Source of the DNA: Nocardioides sp.
GTDB lineage: Bacteria > Actinomycetota > Actinomycetes > Propionibacteriales > Nocardioidaceae
NCBI GenBank assembly: GCA_030145945.1
Contig: JASLDK010000016.1
Coordinates: 1-14,546 of the forward strand
DNA: 14,546 nucleotides
Direction of reading: 5' to 3'
Positions 1-7,189 of the stretch are shown here, one piece after another (position 1 is the stretch's first letter; each line of letters begins with the position of its first letter). The notes beneath the pieces were generated by a model that ran no database searches, had not been told where the DNA came from, and worked only from the letters and a program-made list of their open reading frames with translations. The position numbers and the translations under genes are program-made.

Positions 1-460
1 CGCTCAGCCCAGGACAGGCACGAAGCAGGCTGTCCACCAGCTCACCCACCGGCTCGACCAGGTGCTCGCAGTTGTCGAGCACGAGGAGCACTCGCCGCTC
101 AGCAAGGAACTCGACCACGGTCTCGAGCTGCCACCTGGCCGACTGCTCCCGGACCCCGAGGGCCGTGTTGACGGTGTAGCCGAGGAGGGCCGGCTCCACC
201 ACGTCGGCCAGCCGCGCGAGCCGCACCTCCTCGAAGTCCGTTCGCACGCGCGAGGCCAACTCGAGGGCGAGCCGGGTCTTGCCGACACCGCCCAGTCCGA
301 TCAGGGTGACCAGGCGTGAGCGTTCGAGCGCTTCGCGCGCAAGACTCTGCTCGCGCCGACGGCCGATGAATCGGGTGAGCTCAGCGGGGACGGCTCCCGG
401 GCCGTCCGCCTCATGTCGCGCACCAGGCGAAGACTGGACCACGCTCGTAGTCTGCCTCAC
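1..460 (-). CDS. ATPase-type transcriptional regulator (AfsR/LuxR-like NTPase), N-terminal part, cut by window edge
   Basis: The visible 153 residues are the start of a large signal-transduction ATPase. After about 25 unstructured residues comes the typical PAELTRFIGRRRE lead-in, then a Walker A motif GLGGVGKT (about residues 55-62) and a Walker B-like segment VLLVLDNCEHL (about 123-133). This arrangement is known from actinobacterial regulators that carry an NB-ARC-like ATPase followed by TPR-like repeats and often a C-terminal LuxR HTH. No SARP or OmpR DNA-binding domain precedes the ATPase here, so any DNA-binding domain should lie beyond the left edge. Start choice is uncertain: GTG at 460 gives a GTGA overlap with the upstream stop; GTG at 466 and 493 are also in frame. 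It is the last visible gene of the catabolic operon and may control it. The family call is solid; the role is inferred. Confidence 0.8.
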   Translation of the reverse strand, partial: MRQTTSVVQSSPGARHEADGPGAVPAELTRFIGRRREQSLAREALERSRLVTLIGLGGVGKTRLALELASRVRTDFEEVRLARLADVVEPALLGYTVNTALGVREQSARWQLETVVEFLAERRVLLVLDNCEHLVEPVGELVDSLLRACPGLS

Positions 461-891
461 CTGCACGATGCGGCAGTGGGCGCTCCGTCGCACTCAACCG
501 CGCCCACGACCTGCCGGAGCCAGGCGACCTGACCGTCGAAACGAGCCAGGTGATCGCGTCGTACCCATCGATGCAGAAGGTCAGCAGGGTCGGTCAGCAA
601 CCGCCGCCGATCCGTCTGCGCCAGCACCGTCGTCACGCGGCGCGGTGGGCCGTCCTCCCCCTCGAGTTGCAACACGGGACCGGACTCGAGAGCAACCAGA
701 TCTCGTACGACGAGTCCGGTGGCATCGAGCAGCACCCGAGCCGCACCGGCGAGGGCGTCCTCGCCGGAATCCAGGTCCGCTCGCAGGCAGCGCCAGCCTG
801 CCACCTTGCGGTCCGCCCGCGGCAGGTCACGGAACAGTCCGACCCGGCCACGCCAGGTGACAACGACCGCCACCTGCTCCGGGGCACTCAT
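457..891 (-). CDS. Nudix-like domain protein with degenerate Nudix box
   Basis: This is a 144-residue protein whose ATG overlaps the stop of the GMC gene (ATGA), so it is translationally coupled to it. It begins with a Nudix-type first strand (QVAVVVTWRGRVGLFRDLP), and residues 38-60 can be laid on the Nudix box. Glu44, Arg52 and Gly59 fall in the right places, but the metal-binding REUXEE core reads R-V-L-L-D-A, so the key glutamates are absent. Nudix enzymes hydrolyse nucleoside diphosphate-X compounds; with this core, ordinary Mg-dependent hydrolysis is doubtful. The protein may be a binding or sensor domain, or only distantly related. It sits between the catabolic enzymes and the ATPase regulator and overlaps both, which suggests a shared function with the regulator. 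Family assignment is by eye. Confidence 0.6.
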   Translation of the reverse strand: MSAPEQVAVVVTWRGRVGLFRDLPRADRKVAGWRCLRADLDSGEDALAGAARVLLDATGLVVRDLVALESGPVLQLEGEDGPPRRVTTVLAQTDRRRLLTDPADLLHRWVRRDHLARFDGQVAWLRQVVGAVECDGAPTAASCR

Positions 892-2396
892 CGGCCACGC
901 ACCAGGTCGGCCGCGCGTTCGGCGATCATCACCGTGGCGGCGTTGGTGTTGCACGACACGATGGTCGGCATCACCGAGGCGTCAACCACGCGCAGCCCGG
1001 ACAGGCCGTGCACCCGCAGCTCCGGATCGACCACGGCATCGGTGCCCGTGCCCATCCGGCAGCTGCCCGAGAGATGGAAGAAGCTGCTCACCGAGTCACG
1101 GACGACGTCCTCGAGCGCGCGCCGATCCAGTTGGAGCAGCGACGCCGTCTCGGACCGTCCGCCCCATGCGTCGAAGGCGCCCGTCCTCACCAGTTCGTCG
1201 ACGATGCTGATGCCAGCGACCAGCTGGTCGACGTCGTACTGCTCGGTGAGATAGCGCGGATCGATCAACGGCGCCACGTCCGGATCGGCGGAGGCGAGCC
1301 GGATCCCGCCCCTGCTCCGCGGCTGCATGTGGCCGACGCCGAAGGTGAAGCCGTTCTCGAGCGGCTGCTGCCACGGCAGGTGGTAGTCGACCTGCACCTG
1401 GACGATCTGCAGTTCCGGAGCCACCTGCGAAGCGTCGGTGCGCGTGAACAGGGTCGCCTCGGCATACTGACCACTCGGCGGAGGAAGCGGATGCTCGGCC
1501 TGCACCCGGATCCCCGCGAGCATCACATGGTCCTGGAGGTTGCGCCCGACGGGCAGGTCCAGCAGCGCAGTCACGCCCACGGCGCTCAACTCCCCCGCCG
1601 GGCCGATGCCGGAGGTCATCAGCAGGTGCGGTGATCCGACGGCACCGGCGCACAGCAGCACCTCGTGGTCGGCGTACACCTGCTCCAGCCCACCCGACGC
1701 GACGACCTCGACCCCGCGACAGCGCCCTGCCTCGATGATCAACCGACGAGCGCGGGCACCGGTTCGAATCGTCAGGTTCGCTCGGCCCGAGACGGGACGG
1801 AGGTACGCCGTCGCGGTGCTCTGGCGCCGCCCGTCGACGATCAACAGGTCGTGGGTCGCTACGCCGGTCAGGTCCCCGTCGTTCAGGTCGTGCGCGACGA
1901 CGTGGCCCGCCCGGCGGCCCGCCTCGACGTGGGCGAGGCTGAGCGGGTGCGGTGTCGCGATCGGCTGTGGCCGCAAGGGGCCGTCCGTCCCCCGCACGGC
2001 CGGATCACCGTGCGGGACGGACTCGGAGCGCTGGAAGTAGGGCAGGACGTCTGCATAGCTCCAACCGTCCGCTCCACCGTCACTCCAGCCGTCGAAGTCC
2101 GACCGATGCCCCCGCAGGTGAGCCATCACGTTGATCGACCCCGACCCGCCCAGGATCCGGCCACGATGCGCCGGCAGCGACCGACCGCTCGTCTCCTGGT
2201 TGGTGGTGACGAATCCCCAGTCGGCATCGCTGCCGAGCAGGGCCGGCCAACCGCCGGGCGCCTCGACGTCCTCGCGACGCTCGTCCCCGCCTGCCTCGAG
2301 GAGCAGGACGGAGACGTCGGGGTCCTCACTGAGCCGGGCTGCGAGGACACTGCCCGCCGAACCCCCGCCGACGATGATGACGTCGTAGCGCGTCAC
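888..2396 (-). CDS. GMC family FAD-dependent alcohol oxidoreductase (choline dehydrogenase-like)
   Basis: A 502-residue flavoprotein expected to oxidise an alcohol to an aldehyde. The N-terminus has the FAD-binding dinucleotide motif DVIIVGGGSAGSVLAARLSE (residues 5-24) and LLLEAGG after it. GMC signature 1 is at about 79-91 (GRILGGSGSINVM), signature 2 is GAVGSPHLLMTSGIGP, and GRNLQDH follows. The C-terminus carries the likely catalytic pair: His in FFHLSGSCRMG (about 441) and Asn in CNTNAATVMIAE (about 485). It is somewhat shorter than typical choline dehydrogenases (around 550). GTG 2396 was chosen because it directly precedes TRYDVIIVGGG and has GAGGGGCGAGG upstream; the frame continues further but only into the ALDH gene. 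It starts 11 bp after the ALDH stop, so its aldehyde product is probably the ALDH substrate. The substrate itself is unknown. Confidence 0.9.
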   Translation of the reverse strand: MTRYDVIIVGGGSAGSVLAARLSEDPDVSVLLLEAGGDERREDVEAPGGWPALLGSDADWGFVTTNQETSGRSLPAHRGRILGGSGSINVMAHLRGHRSDFDGWSDGGADGWSYADVLPYFQRSESVPHGDPAVRGTDGPLRPQPIATPHPLSLAHVEAGRRAGHVVAHDLNDGDLTGVATHDLLIVDGRRQSTATAYLRPVSGRANLTIRTGARARRLIIEAGRCRGVEVVASGGLEQVYADHEVLLCAGAVGSPHLLMTSGIGPAGELSAVGVTALLDLPVGRNLQDHVMLAGIRVQAEHPLPPPSGQYAEATLFTRTDASQVAPELQIVQVQVDYHLPWQQPLENGFTFGVGHMQPRSRGGIRLASADPDVAPLIDPRYLTEQYDVDQLVAGISIVDELVRTGAFDAWGGRSETASLLQLDRRALEDVVRDSVSSFFHLSGSCRMGTGTDAVVDPELRVHGLSGLRVVDASVMPTIVSCNTNAATVMIAERAADLVRGR

Positions 2397-2407
2397 GACC
2401 TCGCCCC

Positions 2408-3901
2408 TCAGAGATGGACGACGACGGTCTTGAGCTCGAGGAAGTCGTCGAGGCTCTCCTTGCAGGTCTCCCGGCCCCAGCCCGACTGCTTGTAGCCGCC
2501 GAACGGGAGCGCCGCGTCCACCGCCTGATAGCAGTTGACCCAGACTTGGCCGGACTCGACCGCCGCTGCCATCCGGTGCGCGCGACCCACGTCCTGCGTC
2601 CACACGCCGGCGCCCAGACCGAAGTCGGACGCGTTGGCGAGTTCGGTGACCTCCTCCTCGGTGTCGAACGGAACGACCGACAAGACCGGCCCGAAGATCT
2701 CCTCGTGGAGCACCCGCGAGTCGGGCCGGAGATCGGTGACGACGGTCGGCTGCACGAAGTAGCCCTCCTCGCCCCACGCCTCGCCACCGGCGACGACCCG
2801 ACCGTCCCGCTTGCTCAGGTCCAGGTAGTCCAGCACCTTGGCACGGTGCTCGAGAGAGATGAGCGGTCCCATCTCGCTGCTGTCGTCGAGACCGGGGCCG
2901 AGCTTGATGCTGCTGGCTCGCTCGGCGAGACCGGCCAGCACCTCGTCGTACACGCCCCGTTGGGCATAGAGACGGGATCCCGCGATGCAACTCTCGCCCT
3001 GTCCGGCGAAGATCGCCATGCCCGCCGACACGATCGACCGCTCGAGGTCCGCGTCGTCGAAGATGATGTGCGGCGACTTGCCGCCGAGCTCCAACGACAC
3101 CCGCTTGAGTGTGTTCGTCGCCGCGCGCGCGATCGCCTTGCCGGTCTCCACTGAGCCGGTGAAGGTCACCTTGTTGACGCCCGGGTGGTTGACCAGCGCG
3201 ACGCCGGCGGACTCACCGAGTCCGGTGACGTAGTTGACGACGCCCTCCGGAATGCCCGCCTCGAGCACCAGTTCGGCCAACCGCGCCATCACCAACGGCG
3301 TCTGCTCGGCCGGCTTGATGACGATCGTGTTGCCCGTCGCCAACGCCGGCGCGAGCTTCTTGATCGCCATCATCAACGGGAGGTTCCAGGGGATGATCGC
3401 CGCCACGACGCCGACCGGCTCCTTGCGGGTGTAGGCGTGATAGGGACCGCCGAAGTTGTGCGGGAAGGACACCGGGATCGTGTCGCCCGTGATCTTGGTC
3501 GGCCACCCCGAGTAGTAGTGGAGGATGTCGACCGAGAACGGTACGTCGATGTAGCGCGCCTCCATGATCGGCATCCCCACGTCCAGGGACTCCAGTTGTG
3601 CGAGCTGCTCGGCATCCCGCTCGACCAACTCGGCGAGCCGCGCGATCATCCGGCCACGCTGGATCGGGGTGACCTTGCTCCAGGCGCCGCGCAGGGCGGT
3701 GCGCGCAGCGGCGACGGCCCGGTCGACGTCGACCGCGCTGCCCGCGGCGGAGCGCGCGACGACTGCGCCGGTCGAGGGGTTGAAGACGTCGATCGTCTCG
3801 CCGGTCGACGACTCGACCCAGTCCGATCCGATGAGCATCCGCGTCGCCTTGGCGACCTGTGCCTGCAGGTCCTCGGTGAGAGGGGTGGAGGTGATGGTCA
3901 T
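2408..3901 (-). CDS. NAD(P)-dependent aldehyde dehydrogenase
   Basis: A full-length 497-residue member of the aldehyde dehydrogenase superfamily, which oxidises aldehydes to acids with NAD(P). Visible hallmarks are VFNPSTGAV near residue 39, PWNLP with the oxyanion Asn at 173, FTGS at 247-250, the general-base Glu at 271 in ELGGKSP, the catalytic Cys at 305 in GQGESCIAGSR, and EIFGPV at about 401. The overall pattern resembles betaine-aldehyde and similar medium-chain aldehyde dehydrogenases, but substrate cannot be deduced. ATG 3901 is preceded by AAGGAG at good spacing. The gene starts 11 bp after the monooxygenase stop and ends 11 bp before the GMC start, so the three are co-transcribed. 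No catalytic residue is missing. Confidence 0.93.
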   Translation of the reverse strand: MTITSTPLTEDLQAQVAKATRMLIGSDWVESSTGETIDVFNPSTGAVVARSAAGSAVDVDRAVAAARTALRGAWSKVTPIQRGRMIARLAELVERDAEQLAQLESLDVGMPIMEARYIDVPFSVDILHYYSGWPTKITGDTIPVSFPHNFGGPYHAYTRKEPVGVVAAIIPWNLPLMMAIKKLAPALATGNTIVIKPAEQTPLVMARLAELVLEAGIPEGVVNYVTGLGESAGVALVNHPGVNKVTFTGSVETGKAIARAATNTLKRVSLELGGKSPHIIFDDADLERSIVSAGMAIFAGQGESCIAGSRLYAQRGVYDEVLAGLAERASSIKLGPGLDDSSEMGPLISLEHRAKVLDYLDLSKRDGRVVAGGEAWGEEGYFVQPTVVTDLRPDSRVLHEEIFGPVLSVVPFDTEEEVTELANASDFGLGAGVWTQDVGRAHRMAAAVESGQVWVNCYQAVDAALPFGGYKQSGWGRETCKESLDDFLELKTVVVHL

Positions 3902-3912
3902 GGCGATCTCCT

Positions 3913-4992
3913 TCAGGCCTTCGCGGGGACGACGGGCGGGGTGAAGTTCTTCATCAACGGGAAGACCTCGCTGCCCATCCGCTTGATGTCCTCGACGTAG
4001 TCGGTCAGCACGAGCATGTAGCCAGCGACGTCGATCTCGGCCCACTCGTCGAGCTGGCGCGCGATGCTCGCCGGGGAGCCGGTGATGAAGTCGGTCGAGA
4101 ACTGGACGAAGCCCTTCGCGTCGACGCTCGCGAGGATCTCCGACGTACCGCCGGCGGCGCTGTCGGTCGCGGCCTGGCCGAGCATGTACTCCATGACGCC
4201 CAGGTCGGGATTGTCGATGTAGTTCTGCAACTTGGCCTCGGCCTCCTCGTCGGTGTCCGCCATCACGATGCCGAGGGCGACGTACGGTCGGATGGTGCGA
4301 CCGGCCTCATCCATCTGGCCGTTGAACCGGTCGACGACCTCACGCAACGCCTCGGGGCCACCCCACGCGAGTCGGAAGGAGTAGTCGGCGTACTGCGTCG
4401 TGAACTTGATGGCGTCGTCGGAGGCGCCGGCGCAGACGATGTTCATGTGGTGGTCCGGCTGCGGGCCCATCCGGAGGTCCTCGTACTGGAAGTAGTCGCC
4501 CTGGAAGTCCGAGACGCCCTTCTCCCACAGCTCCCGCACGACCTGGCAGTACTCACCCGCGTACTTCCAGCGGTATTCGTTGTATTCGTAACCGGGCCAC
4601 ACGTTCATGACCTCGAGCTCGCGCGGATGCCAGCCGCCAGGGACGATGTTGAGCGAGAAGCGACCGTCGCTGATCTGGTCGATCGTCGCCGCCATGCGGG
4701 CTGCGATCGCGGGGTGGATCGCGAGGATGTTGACCGAACCGATCAGCTTCATGAATTCCGTGTCGCGGGCCAGTGCGGCCATCTGGGTCATCGACTCCAG
4801 GGCGTCGTCCCAGAAGCCGGTGCTGCCGCCGTGCCCGCGCAGGGCGGAGAGGGACAGGGCGAAGGAGAAGCCGTTGGCCTCGCCGGTCTGGCAGATCTCA
4901 CGCATGTGGTCGTACGTCGGCGAATACTGCGGCGCCGTCTCCGAGATGATGTAGCCGTTGCGGGCACTCGGGATGAAGATTCCGAACTCCAT
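3913..4992 (-). CDS. RutA-like LLM-class FMN-dependent monooxygenase
   Basis: A 359-residue luciferase-like (LLM) flavin monooxygenase that uses reduced FMN and oxygen. Over most of its length it follows the pattern of RutA, the pyrimidine monooxygenase: a PQY-P-T segment near residue 21, FALSLSALRG-GG (44-56), F/WDD-LES-T-MA (60-72), PAIAARMAATID-ISDGRF (94-112), N115 in LNIVPG, WPG-Y, SDF-GDYF, and IVCAGASDDAIKF-TQYAD. RutA relatives are known for flavin-N5-oxide or N5-peroxide chemistry that opens amide or heterocyclic bonds, and other members attack very different substrates. ATG 4992 has AAAGGA seven bases upstream. None of rutB, rutC, rutD or rutE is nearby, so uracil breakdown is not supported. 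A flavin reductase lies about 1.6 kb upstream on the same strand. The family is secure; the substrate is open. Confidence 0.88.
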   Translation of the reverse strand: MEFGIFIPSARNGYIISETAPQYSPTYDHMREICQTGEANGFSFALSLSALRGHGGSTGFWDDALESMTQMAALARDTEFMKLIGSVNILAIHPAIAARMAATIDQISDGRFSLNIVPGGWHPRELEVMNVWPGYEYNEYRWKYAGEYCQVVRELWEKGVSDFQGDYFQYEDLRMGPQPDHHMNIVCAGASDDAIKFTTQYADYSFRLAWGGPEALREVVDRFNGQMDEAGRTIRPYVALGIVMADTDEEAEAKLQNYIDNPDLGVMEYMLGQAATDSAAGGTSEILASVDAKGFVQFSTDFITGSPASIARQLDEWAEIDVAGYMLVLTDYVEDIKRMGSEVFPLMKNFTPPVVPAKA

Positions 4993-5057
4993 GACTGGGT
5001 CCTTTCGAGGGTGGTTGCGAGTCGTTGGTCGAGTGAGTGGTGGTGATCGCAGGGATG

Positions 5058-6449
5058 TCAGGCACCGTGCGCCGGCGTTGCGTCGGGCGAGACCTGATCG
5101 GCGTAGCAGGGCCAGCCGACGACACTGATGTCCAGATCTCCGTCCAGCCCGTTGTCGATGCGGTCGTCGCGAAGACCGAGAATCTTGTCGACCGCGAAGA
5201 CGACCGCTAGCGCGCTGACCAGGCCGAGCGCGATGAAGGCGACAACCCCGATCGTCTGCTGGCCGAGACTGATCGACGCGTGCTGGAAGGCGTAGTCGCC
5301 CTCGAGCCCGGTGTATCCGCCCTGCTTGACGCCGTTGGCGACCACGCCGGTGACCAGAGCGCCATAGCTGGCGGGACCGAGCGTGATCGGCACGATCTTG
5401 ATGTCGTCGAGCTTCGCCTTCTTCATCAGGTTGTATCCGGCAACGACGACGAACGGGGCGAAGAGCGCGATCAGTCCGCTCTTCCAGGGGGTGACGACAT
5501 CCATCGAGGCGGCGGACGCGACCCAGCCGGCGATCGGTGCAACGAGGAAGAAGTAGACGTTGCCCGTGACCTTCCACGCGATCAGGCCGCCGACCCCTCC
5601 GGCCATGATCGTGACCATCAGGTTGGTCAGGACGATGCCCATCCCGGACTCGTTGAGCGTGATGCCGAAGAAGCCTGCGCCCTCGACCAGGAACCCGTTG
5701 AGGAGGACGTAGCCGCACAGGCCGGCGACGAACAGCAGCAGACCCAGGACGACGAAGGCCAGGTTGTGCGGCGCGGTGGCAGGGTCCTCAGCCAGTACGC
5801 CGGGGCGCGGCTTCGCCCGCCACACCAGGACAAGGGCCCAGGTGCCGAGCAGAATGTAGAAGAACGCGCCGCCGAAGTCGTGGGTGCCTGCGTTGGAGAG
5901 CGGGCCGACGGGACCATAGACGAGGTAGGCGCCGATCGGGATCACCAGACCGGCGAACACCGCCGACACGGCAACGAGTGCACCCGTCCTGACCCTCTCG
6001 ATCACCGCGCCGGAAAGGAGCGCGGCGAAGAAGGCGCCGAAGATGACGAAGATCGCATAGAACGCCTGGAACGCCTCGGCGTCAGGGACCGTCGCGGAGT
6101 CGAGGCGCTGGGAGAACGCATTGATGTTGTCGCCGAACAGCCACCAGGACTGGAGGGCATCCTTGACGGGTGACGCCGACCCGAACGCCTGGGTGAACTG
6201 GATGTCCCAGATCGCGAAGCCGATGACGGCCATCGCGAGACCGCCGACCATGGCGGCCGCCAGCTTCTGGACCAAGGTGTGCAGGACGTTGCCCCGCCGG
6301 CTCAGTCCTGCGTCGAAGATGAAGACTCCGGCGACGGCGAGGGCAATCGCCACCAGTCCGATGACGTAGTAGGCCGTCGCGATCTGGGCATGTGTCGAGA
6401 CCTGGCTCTCGTCGAAGCCCTTGGCGGAGGCGAGTTGGGCAAGTAGCAC
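5058..6449 (-). CDS. Divergent ammonium transporter (Amt/MEP/Rh) family membrane protein
   Basis: A 463-residue integral membrane protein with about eleven hydrophobic segments and a short acidic cytoplasmic tail. Segments match the Amt fold: the GLSRRGNVLHTLVQ stretch, AALLSGAVIERVR, the HDFGG motif holding the conserved Asp (about 191), and PHNLAFVVLG. Several pore residues differ from E. coli AmtB by eye alignment: the first twin His appears as Tyr (about 198), the second as Thr (about 356), and the recruitment-site Trp148 and Ser219 appear as Tyr and Leu. It is therefore doubtful that it conducts ammonium in the standard way; another small solute is possible. GTG 6449 is preceded by AAGGA at good spacing. 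A TetR-type palindrome lies 52-65 bases upstream of the start, and the monooxygenase gene begins 65 bp downstream of the stop. Confidence 0.82.
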   Translation of the reverse strand: MLLAQLASAKGFDESQVSTHAQIATAYYVIGLVAIALAVAGVFIFDAGLSRRGNVLHTLVQKLAAAMVGGLAMAVIGFAIWDIQFTQAFGSASPVKDALQSWWLFGDNINAFSQRLDSATVPDAEAFQAFYAIFVIFGAFFAALLSGAVIERVRTGALVAVSAVFAGLVIPIGAYLVYGPVGPLSNAGTHDFGGAFFYILLGTWALVLVWRAKPRPGVLAEDPATAPHNLAFVVLGLLLFVAGLCGYVLLNGFLVEGAGFFGITLNESGMGIVLTNLMVTIMAGGVGGLIAWKVTGNVYFFLVAPIAGWVASAASMDVVTPWKSGLIALFAPFVVVAGYNLMKKAKLDDIKIVPITLGPASYGALVTGVVANGVKQGGYTGLEGDYAFQHASISLGQQTIGVVAFIALGLVSALAVVFAVDKILGLRDDRIDNGLDGDLDISVVGWPCYADQVSPDATPAHGA

Positions 6450-6500
6450 GGGGTTCCTTCTCTCGGGCGGTGGTGTGCGTGCGGGATACGTGGAGTAACT

Positions 6501-6514
6501 ACCGACTGGTCGGT
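6501..6514. promoter_or_regulatory. TetR-type palindrome upstream of the Amt-like gene
   Basis: ACCGAC-TG-GTCGGT is a perfect inverted repeat, the kind of site bound by TetR-family repressors. It lies 52-65 bases before the GTG of the Amt-like gene, where a promoter is expected. On the minus strand, TAGTTA and CGTATC just downstream are possible -10 elements. The site contains TACC-N4-GGT, which also occurs in the palindrome at 8000-8019. No TetR gene is in the window. Confidence 0.6.
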
Positions 6515-6589
6515 GTGTTGGTAGCCGCGGAAGCCCGCCACCGACGTGCGGGCCTGCGGTCCGGGATTCCGGCCCGCGGTCGAGACCCG

Positions 6590-7090
6590 CTAGGCGCTCG
6601 CGGCGAAGAACGTCCGGCGGGCGTAGGCGAGGACCGGATGGTCCTCGCGCACCCCGCCTTCCCACACCTCACCCACCGCGATCACGTGGTCGCCGGCATC
6701 GATGAGGTCGGTGACGGAGCAGACCGCGTGTGCGGCCGTGCAGTCCGCGAGGATCGGACCGCCGAGACCGGTGGCCGAACGCTGCCAGTCGCGACCCGCG
6801 AACTTGTCGGGCGACTTCGTGGCGAACTGCAGCGCGACGTCCTCGCAACCGCGACGCAGGTAGTTGACCGTGAACGAACCGGTCCCGCGGATCGCCGCCA
6901 ACGTTGCCGAGCCGCGGTCCAGGCACGCCAGGATCAGCGGCGGGTCCAGCGACACCGAACACACTGCCGACATCGTGAGCCCGCGCGGGACTCCGTCGGC
7001 ATCCATGGCGGTCACCACCGTCGCAGGGCCGACGGCACTCGCCATGATGGCTTTGAACTCAGTTTCCGAGACCGTGGCGGTGGTGGGCAT
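6590..7090 (-). CDS. Small flavin reductase (HpaC/RutF-like, FMN-binding split-barrel)
   Basis: A 166-residue flavin reductase that would use NAD(P)H to make free reduced FMN for a partner monooxygenase. Evidence is the family pattern: GPATVVTAMDADGVPRGLTMSAVCSVSLDPPLILACL (split over about residues 21-57), the FTVNYL segment near 73, FAG..W near 98, and DAGDHVIAVGEV near 131, which is the conserved flavin-contact region. Length is normal for the family. ATG 7090 was chosen because the domain begins within 15 residues and no better start lies upstream; the ribosome binding site is weak. It is on the same strand as the Amt and monooxygenase genes but separated by 140 bp with its own operator-like site, so it may have its own promoter. 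Partnership with the RutA-like protein is an inference from proximity. Confidence 0.88.
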   Translation of the reverse strand: MPTTATVSETEFKAIMASAVGPATVVTAMDADGVPRGLTMSAVCSVSLDPPLILACLDRGSATLAAIRGTGSFTVNYLRRGCEDVALQFATKSPDKFAGRDWQRSATGLGGPILADCTAAHAVCSVTDLIDAGDHVIAVGEVWEGGVREDHPVLAYARRTFFAASA

Positions 7091-7100
7091 GTCGCCACTA

Positions 7101-7112
7101 TGACCGCGGTCA
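7101..7112. promoter_or_regulatory. 12-bp perfect palindrome upstream of the flavin reductase gene
   Basis: TGACCGCGGTCA reads identically on both strands. It ends 11 bases from the ATG of the flavin reductase gene, in the expected leader or promoter region. A second short dyad, CCAAC-AG-GTTGG, follows at 7121-7132. Such sites can bind dimeric repressors, but at this GC content short palindromes also arise by chance. Confidence 0.35.
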
Positions 7113-7143
7113 CACCGCCACCAACAGGTTGGAAACACCCACA

Positions 7144-7174
7144 CGACTACGTATTTCGGCGACCTACGTAGTCG
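7144..7174. promoter_or_regulatory. 10-bp inverted repeat around two TACGTA boxes, upstream of the flavin reductase gene
   Basis: CGACTACGTA (7144-7153) and TACGTAGTCG (7165-7174) form perfect arms around an 11-nt spacer. Each arm holds TACGTA, so the two boxes are also direct repeats 17 bp apart. The site lies 54-84 bases upstream of the flavin reductase start and directly after the crotonase stop. No T-run follows the stem on the minus strand, so an operator is more likely than a terminator. Confidence 0.45.
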
Positions 7175-7189
7175 CCGAGGCACATCGAG

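Noticed and set aside
1768..1777. GGTTCGAATC, which looks like the T-arm of a tRNA.
   Set aside because: It lies in the middle of the GMC coding sequence; no acceptor stem, anticodon arm or D-arm could be fitted around it.
1665..2495. Long plus-strand frames opposite the GMC and ALDH genes (also 2414-3154 and 3185-4000).
   Set aside because: They mirror genuine minus-strand genes with clear catalytic motifs; no domain or ribosome binding site supports them.
2397..2990. Upstream extension of the GMC frame to an ATG at 2990.
   Set aside because: It would overlap most of the ALDH C-terminal region; the FAD-binding strand starts right after GTG 2396, which has a good ribosome binding site.
3913..4992. 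Calling the monooxygenase rutA and the locus a uracil-degradation cluster.
   Set aside because: The family match is good but none of the other rut genes is present, and the family covers several unrelated substrates.
5280..6173. A 297-codon plus-strand frame opposite the Amt-like gene.
   Set aside because: The minus strand encodes a clear multi-pass membrane protein; the opposite frame is its charged mirror image.
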